Part shown: piece after piece, positions 7,840-14,153 of the stretch
Layout: every line of letters begins with the position of its first letter
How positions within the stretch are numbered: position 1 is the stretch's first letter
Assembly (NCBI GenBank): GCA_910588945.1
Contig: CAJUSF010000003.1
Location: forward strand, 1 to 19,964
DNA length: 19,964 bases
Direction of reading: 5' to 3'
Source: an uncultured Eggerthellaceae bacterium
GTDB taxonomy: Bacteria > Actinomycetota > Coriobacteriia > Coriobacteriales > Eggerthellaceae
Notes under the pieces: model-generated
The model's input: the letters and a program-made list of their open reading frames with translations, nothing else
The model's database searches: none
Told to the model about the DNA's origin: nothing
Program-made: the position numbers and the translations under genes

Positions 7840-7869
7840 AATAGGAAAGAATAGGAAAAAAGGAAAACT
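7840..7869 (+). repeat. Three 10-bp phased direct repeats (AATAGGAAA-like)
   Basis: AATAGGAAAG, AATAGGAAAA and AAAGGAAAAC follow one another without gaps at exactly 10-bp steps. TTGACC and TTGACA lie just upstream (about 7819-7830) as possible -35 elements, and a GGGAG ribosome site with an ATG follows at 7879. The layout resembles the repeat-covered promoter of the ATPase gene at 9852. Confidence 0.6.
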
Positions 7870-7878
7870 GGGAGCATA

Positions 7879-7938
7879 ATGCGAGATAACATCTTTTCAC
7901 CATCATTTGGACGGATCGCCAAAAGCGATATCACCTAA
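7879..7938 (+). pseudogene. Possible remnant of an AAA ATPase gene start
   Basis: GGGAG is followed 4 bases later by ATG and the 19-residue reading frame MRDNIFSPSFGRIAKSDIT, then a stop. The pattern N-x-F-x-P-x-FG is that of the N-terminus of small AAA ATPases that begin with NPFTPSFG-like sequence. The intact ATPase at 9852 begins in the same way (NPYTLTFG). No ATPase domain follows before hypD converges at 8032. A short hairpin with a T7 run lies at about 7979-8000. I read this as a decayed gene; a true short peptide or chance is not excluded. Nothing else is recognisable in 7671-8031. Confidence 0.35.
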
Positions 7939-8031
7939 ATTGAATGATAAAGTTCTCGCTTTTCTGAATAGAACCACGAAAATCAAGCTGATCTTTTTTT
8001 CAAATCGATATTGACGCCTTCTATGCAAAGC

Positions 8032-9126
8032 CTAGTAATACCTGAAGTACGCGGCGCATGAACCTTCGCTTGACACCATGCATGGACCGATAGGATTCTC
8101 CGGCGTGCAAACTTTGCGGAAAAGCGGACACTCGTTTGGCGGAAGCACTCCGCGAAGCACATCCCCGCAGCGGCAGCCCTTATGCTCGACCGTCGCCTCG
8201 ATCGGCGGGTTAAAGCGCACCATTGCATCGAATTCAGCATACTCATCACGAATCTTGTACCCGCTGCCCTCAATCTCGCCGATGCCACGCCAAACCGCAG
8301 GCACAGTTTCGAACACCTCATTGATTGCGTCGATCGCAACCGGATTCCCCTCGGCCATCACACCACGCGCGTATGCAATCTCGATATCGGCACGCCCCTC
8401 GTGAAGCTGACGCGTGAGCATCGCGATACCTTGCAGAACATCATTAGGCTCAAAACCGGTAATCACGCCCGGTATTCCGTATTTCTCTGCCAAAAATCTA
8501 TACGGCTCCACACCGATGATCGTGCTTACATGCCCGGGCAGAATAAGCGCATCCACCTTGAGCTCCGGATCGTTCACGATCGCCTCGAGCGCGCCTGGCA
8601 TGTTCTTATGCGCACCATATACGCTAAAATTCGCGAGCCCCATCTTCTTCGCGCGAAGCACCACACGAGCAACAAGTGGCGTTGTCGTCTCGAACCCGAC
8701 ACCCACGAAAACAACCTGAGACTCAGGGCTTTCCTGCGCAAGGCGAAGCGCATCGAGAGGCGAATACACGATCTCCACTCGCGCACCGTTTGCCTGTTCT
8801 GCAAGAAGGCTCGATGTCGAACCCGGCACACGCGTCATGTCGCCAAATGTCGCGATGATCACCTCGGGAATGCGTGCGAGCGCGATCACCTTGTCGATAT
8901 CGTGATTAGATGTGACGCATACCGGACACCCGGGCCCGGAGGATAGCCGAATCGTCTCCGGCATGAGCGAGCGGATGCCGTTTCTTGCGATAGCCACGGT
9001 ATGCGTGCCGCAAACCTCCATCAACGTGGCAGGTTGATCAGGCGCAAGCGCGTTGATCGACTCAATCAGACCTTGCGCAAGCTTCGGGTCCTTGAATGCG
9101 GAAAGTTCCTTTTGCATCTCATCCAT
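8032..9126 (-). CDS. hypD: Hydrogenase maturation protein HypD
   Basis: HypD forms the iron-sulfur scaffold complex with HypC on which the Fe(CN)2CO group of [NiFe] hydrogenases is assembled in the cytosol. The 364-residue length is normal. Conserved elements are MEVCGTHTVAIARNGIR with Cys39, the GPGCPVC motif with Cys67 and Cys70, GVGFETTTP, and the C-terminal cluster region with CRCGDVLRG, ECPLFRKVC, GPCMVSSEG and a final CAAYFRY. All expected Cys are present. The start has ATAGG 7-8 bases upstream. The gene lies 54 bases after hypC on the same strand. hypE, often next in line, is absent downstream. Confidence 0.97.
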   Translation of the reverse strand: MDEMQKELSAFKDPKLAQGLIESINALAPDQPATLMEVCGTHTVAIARNGIRSLMPETIRLSSGPGCPVCVTSNHDIDKVIALARIPEVIIATFGDMTRVPGSTSSLLAEQANGARVEIVYSPLDALRLAQESPESQVVFVGVGFETTTPLVARVVLRAKKMGLANFSVYGAHKNMPGALEAIVNDPELKVDALILPGHVSTIIGVEPYRFLAEKYGIPGVITGFEPNDVLQGIAMLTRQLHEGRADIEIAYARGVMAEGNPVAIDAINEVFETVPAVWRGIGEIEGSGYKIRDEYAEFDAMVRFNPPIEATVEHKGCRCGDVLRGVLPPNECPLFRKVCTPENPIGPCMVSSEGSCAAYFRYY

Positions 9127-9180
9127 TTTTTTGCCTATCGCCTCGTAGCTTCGCAGCCTAGTATCCTCGTGATCGTTGCG

Positions 9181-9531
9181 CTAGTCGGCCAAGCTAGCCA
9201 AAGCCGCCAGACCGGCTGCGCTCATAGGACCGGGCGACGACTCCGAGCCCACCGATCCGGACATTTCAACCTGCGCACCGGGCGCTGTGGACACCGCCTC
9301 GAGGTCTTCGCTTACAAGCTCAGGGAATTGCTTGATAAGATCGATCGTCTCTTGAGCGAACTGCTCATCGACGACTTCGATAGCAAACCCAGCGTGAACA
9401 AGCACGTAGTCGCCCACCTGTGCCTGCGGAGTCAGATCGACCGAAATCTCACGTGTCACACCAAGAATGTCGACGGTTGCAAGCCCGTCCTCGTCAAGTT
9501 CTGCGATCTTTGCAGGAATTGCCAAGCACAT
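9181..9531 (-). CDS. hypC: Hydrogenase maturation chaperone HypC/HupF
   Basis: HypC carries iron ligands with HypD and delivers the group to the hydrogenase large subunit. The invariant N-terminus MCLAIPAKI, with Cys2 as ligand, fixes the start at 9531. GAGG lies 6 bases upstream. The core continues with VDILGVTREISVDL and VGDYVLVHAGFAI, as in the family. HypC is usually 75-95 residues; this one has 116 because of a Gly/Ser/Ala-rich, probably disordered tail after about residue 80. A longer upstream reading frame is open but lies in simple repeats and is not used. It is followed by hypD. Confidence 0.95.
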   Translation of the reverse strand: MCLAIPAKIAELDEDGLATVDILGVTREISVDLTPQAQVGDYVLVHAGFAIEVVDEQFAQETIDLIKQFPELVSEDLEAVSTAPGAQVEMSGSVGSESSPGPMSAAGLAALASLAD

Positions 9532-9570
9532 ATCGAACCTCGATTCATACAAAATACCCGTTCGGACATC

Positions 9571-9625
9571 GTTCGTTTCGTTTGCGTCGTTTGCGTCGTT
9601 TGCGTCGTTCGTTTCGTTCGTTTCA
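9571..9625. repeat. Simple-sequence repeat upstream of hypC
   Basis: Three perfect 9-bp units TTTGCGTCG fill 9581-9607. Related GTTCGTTTCG and TTCGTTTCGTTCGTTTC flanks extend the tract on both sides. It lies 40-95 bases upstream of the hypC start codon, between the putative -10 element and the ribosome site. Confidence 0.8.
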
Positions 9626-9637
9626 TTTTTCGGGTCA

Positions 9638-9656
9638 ATTATCGCACAGCCCTGTG
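9638..9656 (-). promoter_or_regulatory. Possible hypC-hypD promoter region
   Basis: On the minus strand, GATAAT (9638-9643) fits a -10 element. It is directly preceded by the inverted repeat CACAG-GG-CTGTG (9645-9656). The -35 region does not match consensus. A separate promoter is expected because the ATPase gene, read the other way, separates hypC from hypF. Confidence 0.3.
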
Positions 9657-9762
9657 TGCAAGATATGACGCAACGATCGCATGAGCGACCAACGACCGCC
9701 CAACGCCCTGCTAGTGGCACCGATACTTGAGCAAAGCAGTTAGCACGTAGTGCTTCTTCCTC

Positions 9763-9837
9763 TTGACACGAACAGTAAACAACAGTAAAAATTGCACCTA
9801 ACAGTAAACGACAGTAATTAGCCTCTTGAACAGTAAA
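9763..9837 (+). promoter_or_regulatory. Promoter covered by five phased ACAGTAAA repeats
   Basis: ACAGTAAA-type units start at 9772, 9782, 9801, 9811 (ACAGTAAT) and 9830. The spacing is 10, 19, 10 and 19 bases, that is, pairs about one helical turn apart repeated about every 29 bases. TTGACA (9763-9768) and TAAAAA 17 bases later form a promoter that runs through the first two units. The last unit ends 14 bases before the ATPase start codon. This is what a multi-site operator would look like. The most economical regulator is the ATPase itself, whose C-terminus looks like a winged helix. Confidence 0.65.
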
Positions 9838-9851
9838 TCAATGGAGTCACC

Positions 9852-10898
9852 ATGACTAAAACTAATCCGTATACCTTAACGTTTGGCAAAGAGCCTACCC
9901 AATTGATTGCGCGGGTAAAATACTCTCATCAAATAATCGAATCATTCGTAACCGAACCAAGCACCCAGCAGGTTTATATGATTACAGGAGTTCGCGGATC
10001 GGGTAAAACCGTGTTTATGACTGAAACTGCTCATACTCTTGGCGCTGAGAAAGATTGGGTGGTTATCGAGCTCAATCCTGAAAAGGATCTATTGACCAGT
10101 CTTGCATCAAAATTATCGAGCGAAAACGAGCTCGCGCGACTCTTTCAAGATGCCGAAATCAACCTATCATTTTTTGGTTTTGGCTTAGAAGTTAAGGGTG
10201 TTTCTCCTGTAACTGAAATAGAAACAGCTATTGAAAAAATGCTAAAGAGCCTCAAAAGAAAAGGAAAGCGTTTGTTGGTTTGTATAGATGAAGTTACAAA
10301 CACGTCTCAAATGAAAGCTTTCGCGGCAGCATTCCAAATTTTCCTACGTCAAGATCTCCCCATATATCTTTTGATGACAGGGCTTTTTGAAAATATAAAT
10401 GCTCTTCAAAATGAAAAAAGCTTGACCTTCCTTTATCGGGCTCCCAAAATCCATCTCGGTCCGCTGAACATTGGAACCATTTCCGAAGATTATCAAGCCG
10501 TTCTCAAATTGAATGAGGAAGAAGGGCTTGCTCTGGCAAAACTGACAAAAGGCTACTCGTTCGCATTTCAGGTACTCGGATATTTTACTTGGGAAAATCC
10601 AAACGATCCTCAAACCAGCCAACGACTTGCGCGACAATATCTTGACGAATATGCCTACGAAAAGATCTGGGCTGAGTTATCGCGAAATGACAGGAAGATC
10701 CTGTATGGTATGGCTAAAACCAAATCCGGGAATATAAAAGAAATTCGCGATCTTCTTGAAATGAGCACCAATGAATTCAACCCTTATAGACAGCGACTCA
10801 TACGAAGAGGGATTATTTCCGGAGACGAAAGAGGCTACGTGCGTATTCTCTTGCCATTCTTTGATCAATACGCCCTTGCCAATTACGACTCAATTTAG
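9852..10898 (+). CDS. AAA-family ATPase with C-terminal winged-helix-like region
   Basis: This 348-residue P-loop ATPase resembles the PF01637-type ATPases common in archaea and in some anaerobic bacteria. The Walker A motif is GVRGSGKT (46-53). The Walker B motif is LLVCIDEV (Asp146, Glu147). LMTGLFEN (about 175-182) fits the sensor region. Residues about 275-345 contain IWAELSRNDRKILYGMA and an RQRLIRRGII segment, typical of a winged-helix domain. The cellular role is unknown; DNA binding and autoregulation are inferred. GGAG lies 4 bases before the ATG. The gene is visibly AT-richer than its neighbours and is inserted in the opposite orientation between hypF and hypC, which suggests acquisition by transfer. 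It converges on hypF with a 59-base gap. Confidence 0.87.
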   Translation: MTKTNPYTLTFGKEPTQLIARVKYSHQIIESFVTEPSTQQVYMITGVRGSGKTVFMTETAHTLGAEKDWVVIELNPEKDLLTSLASKLSSENELARLFQDAEINLSFFGFGLEVKGVSPVTEIETAIEKMLKSLKRKGKRLLVCIDEVTNTSQMKAFAAAFQIFLRQDLPIYLLMTGLFENINALQNEKSLTFLYRAPKIHLGPLNIGTISEDYQAVLKLNEEEGLALAKLTKGYSFAFQVLGYFTWENPNDPQTSQRLARQYLDEYAYEKIWAELSRNDRKILYGMAKTKSGNIKEIRDLLEMSTNEFNPYRQRLIRRGIISGDERGYVRILLPFFDQYALANYDSI

Positions 10899-10957
10899 GA
10901 TTAATCGACAAATCTTAGGCAGACTTGCTCTGTATAGCGCATTTGACTCCTAGCGCT

Positions 10958-13612
10958 CTATTCGGTAAGGCGGTTTGCAGCAACGATAGCTTGACCGAGC
11001 GAGATGCATCCATCATTTGGAGGAAGTTCGCGATTTATGGCCACCGTGAAGCCCTCGTCTGAAAGCACGTCGATCGCATGCTCGATTAAATAGCGATTCA
11101 TGAACACCCCACCTGTAAGGACGACCGTGCGAATGCCGTAAAGCGCCTCTGTAAGCCGAGCCGCTTGGACGATTGCACCCACAAACGCATCGTGGAATCT
11201 GCGCGCAATATGTCCCGAATCGACTCCGGCCTCCCTATCCTTAAGAAGTGACCTAAACGCAGGCGCCGCATCGAAAAGCAAGATCGAGGTATCCCGAGCT
11301 GTGGAATCATTGGTTGCCGTGTTCTTCACAACGTCGATCGTGTAGGCATCGCTTTGAGCTTCGCCAGCTACTGCGGCATTCACGCTGCCGTTGCCGTTGT
11401 CGCTGTTGCCGTTGTCGCCGCCGCTGTTGCCGTTGTTACTTTGCACATTATCGGTCCCACTCGCCAGCCACTCCCATAGTGCGGCCTCAAGAAGAATCGC
11501 CGCCTCACCTTCGTAAGCGGGCTTCGTGCAGATTCCTAAAATGGCACTTGCCGCATCGAAAAGTCGTCCGACCGATGATGTCACGGGCGTGTTGATTCCC
11601 TGCTCGATCATCTTCTCGCAAAGCTGCGCCTGATCTTCGCCGAGCATGTCGAGCACCGAGAGCGCCCCCGGCTCCTCTAGCAGGTCAAACTCCCAGAGCA
11701 CGCCATATGCCATGCGAAGTGGATTCTTGATCGCAGCCGCGCCGCCGGGCATTGGCACATAAGCAAAGTTCGCGAATCGCTCGAAATCGCTTCGATTTGA
11801 AAGCAGCATCTCGCCGCCCCAGATGTTTCCGTCAACTCCATAACCGGTTCCGTCGAACGTCACGCCCAAGCATGCATCGTTGATCCCGTTCTCCGCCATC
11901 GCCGAAACAACATGTGCATGGTGATGCTGAACCTTCCCCAGATCAAGCGGAGGCTTCGCGATCGCCGCCTGCTCGTTTGCCCACTTGCTGGTGAGATATT
12001 CCGGGTGCATATCGCACGCAAGAACATCCGGAACAAGCTCGAACAGGCGCTCGAAGCGCTTCTTCGCCTCAAGCCACGCATCGAATGTCTCCGCGTTTTC
12101 CATGTCGCCGATGTGCTGCGAAACAAATGCCTCCGCCACATTCGAAGAGTCTTGTGAACGGCGAAGGAACGTGAACGTGTTTTTCTGTTCGGCGCCCGTT
12201 GCGAAGACGGTGGGTGCGATCGACGATGTTACGGGCACGCTATCGCTCGCTGGCACCGCGTCCTCCGCAACCCCACCGGCCGCCTCACCGGCCGCCGCGT
12301 CCCCGCCGGCAGCCGCGTTCGCCAGCAGCTTGATCTCGATGGGTGCCGGCGCATACCCGCGCGAACGGCGAACGAACTGAATGGCGAACCCGTCCGATCC
12401 CGCCTTGATCACGCGCACGACTGAATCGTCGAAGCGCGACACGATCCTGCGATCATTTCCCAAAAACGCATCAGCGATACCCGAAAGCGCCGCATATGCC
12501 TCATCATCATTCGTAACGATCGGCTCATCGTGGATGTTACCGCTAGTCATCACAAGCATCGCTGTCTGAGCGGAATGCTCGATCGCCTTCTCAGAGGCCT
12601 TCTCCCATGCCTCGGCAAAATCGTGCAGAAGAATATGCTGAACGGGAGTATACGGAAGCATGACCCCAAGCTCGGGAAGCCTGTCGGCCAACCCCGGCGC
12701 AAAGTCTGCGCCGCGACGCTTGCGCAACAGCACGATAGGGCGAACCGATCCCTGCAAAATAGCGGCCTCTTCATTGCTCACATGGCAAACCTTGTGGACA
12801 TCCAGAAGTTTATGAGCCATCACAGCCAGCGGCTTGCCGTCACGATGCTTGCGCTCACGCAAGCGCGCGATCGCTTCGGGATCATTCGCGTCGCACACCA
12901 GATGAAACCCGCCAAGCCCCTTAACTGCAATTATCTTGCCAGCAAGCAGCAGCTCGACCACCTTGGCGAAAACCGCATCCGTTTCCTCGCGCGTGTGCGC
13001 TTCCTGTACATCCGAGAGATTGCCATCGCTATCGGCCACACGCCACGTCAGCGCTGGCCCGCAATCGAAGCACGCGTCGGGCTGAGCATGAAAGCGCCTA
13101 TCTTCTGGATTCTCGTATTCGCTGCGACACGTATCACACATCTCAAAATCGCGCATCGAAGTGTTCGCACGATCATATGGAAGCGAATCGATTATCGTGA
13201 AACGCGGGCCACAATTCGTACAATTGATGAATGGATAGCGAAAGCGCCTGTTGGTCTCGTCGAAAAGCTCCCGCTCGCAATCCGAGCATGTCGCCAGATC
13301 GGGAGAGACGAGCGTCGGCTGCTCCACATCTGCATCGTCGGAAAATCGGATCTGAAAATCGGAGAAAGGCTCGAGCGGAACCTCATGCATCTCTATCTCG
13401 GTGACCTGCGCGGCGGCAGGCGCATTCTCGGAGATCTCCATCACGAATTCATCGAGAAGATTCGACTCGCCCTCGGCGTGAATATGCACACCGTCGACAC
13501 CGTTCATAACCCAGCCATTGATGAGGTAGCGCTTTGCAAGCCTGTAGACAAACGGACGAAACCCCACGCCTTGCACTATTCCTTTGACCCAGATATCTAA
13601 CGCATCAACCAT
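10958..13612 (-). CDS. hypF: Carbamoyltransferase HypF
   Basis: HypF makes the thiocarbamate on HypE from carbamoyl phosphate and ATP, the source of hydrogenase cyanide ligands. The 884 residues show the full domain order: acylphosphatase (1-90, GIVQGVGFRPFVYRLA), two zinc-finger pairs (Cys109, 112, 131, 134 and Cys159, 162, 181, 184), a YrdC-like domain (about 215-425) and a Kae1-like domain with VQHHHAHVVSAM (562-572), DGTGYG and VLTGGVFMNR. It is longer than usual because of an Ala/Gly-rich insert (about 430-470) and an Asn/Gly/Ser/Asp-rich insert (about 720-775), the second encoded by short repeats. GAAGGAG lies 6 bases before the ATG at 13612, so the longer open frame to 13699 is not used. 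hypE is not in the window. Confidence 0.96.
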   Translation of the reverse strand: MVDALDIWVKGIVQGVGFRPFVYRLAKRYLINGWVMNGVDGVHIHAEGESNLLDEFVMEISENAPAAAQVTEIEMHEVPLEPFSDFQIRFSDDADVEQPTLVSPDLATCSDCERELFDETNRRFRYPFINCTNCGPRFTIIDSLPYDRANTSMRDFEMCDTCRSEYENPEDRRFHAQPDACFDCGPALTWRVADSDGNLSDVQEAHTREETDAVFAKVVELLLAGKIIAVKGLGGFHLVCDANDPEAIARLRERKHRDGKPLAVMAHKLLDVHKVCHVSNEEAAILQGSVRPIVLLRKRRGADFAPGLADRLPELGVMLPYTPVQHILLHDFAEAWEKASEKAIEHSAQTAMLVMTSGNIHDEPIVTNDDEAYAALSGIADAFLGNDRRIVSRFDDSVVRVIKAGSDGFAIQFVRRSRGYAPAPIEIKLLANAAAGGDAAAGEAAGGVAEDAVPASDSVPVTSSIAPTVFATGAEQKNTFTFLRRSQDSSNVAEAFVSQHIGDMENAETFDAWLEAKKRFERLFELVPDVLACDMHPEYLTSKWANEQAAIAKPPLDLGKVQHHHAHVVSAMAENGINDACLGVTFDGTGYGVDGNIWGGEMLLSNRSDFERFANFAYVPMPGGAAAIKNPLRMAYGVLWEFDLLEEPGALSVLDMLGEDQAQLCEKMIEQGINTPVTSSVGRLFDAASAILGICTKPAYEGEAAILLEAALWEWLASGTDNVQSNNGNSGGDNGNSDNGNGSVNAAVAGEAQSDAYTIDVVKNTATNDSTARDTSILLFDAAPAFRSLLKDREAGVDSGHIARRFHDAFVGAIVQAARLTEALYGIRTVVLTGGVFMNRYLIEHAIDVLSDEGFTVAINRELPPNDGCISLGQAIVAANRLTE

Positions 13613-13727
13613 GCGCATCTCCTTCGCTGACTCATTTGAAACTATCGTACATGACCTCAGAGACGATTCGCAATCCGTTTCCGCAGATGACATGCGCACC
13701 TACGAAGTTCGTCCACACATCCTTTCG

Positions 13728-13741
13728 GTGATCATGATCGA
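13728..13741. promoter_or_regulatory. Crp/Fnr-like palindrome upstream of hypF
   Basis: GTGATCATGATCGA agrees with the Crp/Fnr-type half-site pattern TTGAT-4 bases-ATCAA at 8 of 10 positions and contains the perfect palindrome GATCATGATC. It lies 116 bases upstream of the hypF start. Control of hydrogenase maturation by such regulators is known in other bacteria; here it is an inference from one site. Confidence 0.3.
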
Positions 13742-13754
13742 CACACAAGCAAAC

Positions 13755-13899
13755 GGCCCGATGCATCCCTTTTCGATTTGCTCTGAACACACACTATTAA
13801 TAGCTTCCGTAAGGAAGCTTATATAAATGCATGAAGGAGTTGACCGCTGATGCGAAGCATCAAGGGTAAACGTCAAATACGAAAAGGGATGTATTGGCC
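13755..13899. repeat. 145-bp element bounded by 26-base imperfect inverted repeats
   Basis: GGCCCGATGCATCCCTTTTC at 13755-13774 and its continuation to 13780 pair with 13874-13899. The shared core is ATCCCTTTTCG, flanked by GGCC and ATTTG. Inside lie AGCTTCC-GTAA-GGAAGCT (13802-13819) and GATGC-GAA-GCATC (13849-13861). A GAAGGAG site precedes an ATG at 13850 that opens a 19-residue basic peptide, MRSIKGKRQIRKGMYWPNR, ending at 13909. The element could be a small non-autonomous mobile element or a structured RNA. No target-site duplication was identified. Confidence 0.5.
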
Positions 13900-13900
13900 G

Positions 13901-13971
13901 AATCGATGATGCCTGACCCAATAACCCCGCCTCCATTGGGTTGTGCGCATCAAAATCGGATGCGCACCTAC
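13901..13971. repeat. Palindromic intergenic repeat, family B
   Basis: The hairpins ACCCAAT/ATTGGGT (13916-13941) and GTGCGCATC/GATGCGCAC (13943-13967) are the same as at 5346-5397. The 12-base loop differs at many positions while both stems are unchanged. The adjoining ATGCGCACCTACGAAGTTCG (13960-13979) recurs exactly at 13692-13711, as a half copy without the left arm. Confidence 0.8.
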
Positions 13972-14002
13972 GAAGTTCGCCTGTCCTGTTTCTTTGTTAC
14001 AA

Positions 14003-14093
14003 GAAATGATTGCCGAGGTGCTTACAAAGCGAGTTCCGCAGGAGCGAAGCGACGAGGACTGTTTGAGCGACTAAGTATCTCGGCAATCATTTC
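14003..14093. repeat. Palindromic intergenic repeat, family A (complete copy)
   Basis: GAAATGATTGCCGAG (14003-14017) pairs perfectly with CTCGGCAATCATTTC (14079-14093). The next seven bases, GTGCTTA and TAAGTAT, extend the stem to 22 pairs if two G-U pairs are allowed on the plus strand. The loop holds a further foldable segment around AGTTCCGCAGGAGCGAAGCG. Bases 14026-14093 match 1-65. It lies 3' of pgi on the minus strand. Confidence 0.8.
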
Positions 14094-14109
14094 ATCAATG
14101 CCTGCAATT

Positions 14110-14134
14110 GTGCGCACGAAGAACGCATGCGCAC
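14110..14134. repeat. Short palindrome of family B, diverged
   Basis: GTGCGCA (14110-14116) pairs with TGCGCAC (14128-14134) around an 11-base loop and is followed by CTACG as in the other copies. It begins 20 bases after the pgi stop codon read on the minus strand. It keeps the stem while having a different loop. Confidence 0.6.
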
Positions 14135-14153
14135 CTACGTTGTATAACGAAAA

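Noticed and set aside
9532..9720. An upstream extension of hypC rich in Asn, Asp, Glu and Thr
   Set aside because: It is encoded by simple repeats, and HypC needs its N-terminal Met-Cys exposed for function.
9772..9837. The ACAGTAAA repeats as a CRISPR array
   Set aside because: Units are only 8 bases, spacers alternate between 2 and 11 bases, and no cas gene is present.
10938..10957. AGCGC/GCGCT as a bidirectional terminator between the ATPase and hypF
   Set aside because: Only five pairs, a 10-12 base AT-rich loop and no U-tract on either side.
12530..13600. A 356-codon plus-strand open frame opposite hypF
   Set aside because: It runs antisense to the conserved acylphosphatase, zinc-finger and YrdC parts of hypF, has no recognisable motif and lacks a ribosome site.
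13613..13699. A longer hypF start at 13699
   Set aside because: The extra 29 residues precede the conserved acylphosphatase start, overlap a decayed repeat copy, and the GAAGGAG site serves the ATG at 13612.
13700..13936. A 78-codon minus-strand open frame across the inverted-repeat element
   Set aside because: It spans repeats and hairpins, has no ribosome site, and the same peptide fragment (LLGQASSI) appears in the other repeat copy at 5331, showing it is a repeat by-product.
13901..14134. Palindromic repeats as integron attC sites
   Set aside because: No core-site sequences, no cassette structure and no integrase are present; copies sit after unrelated housekeeping genes.
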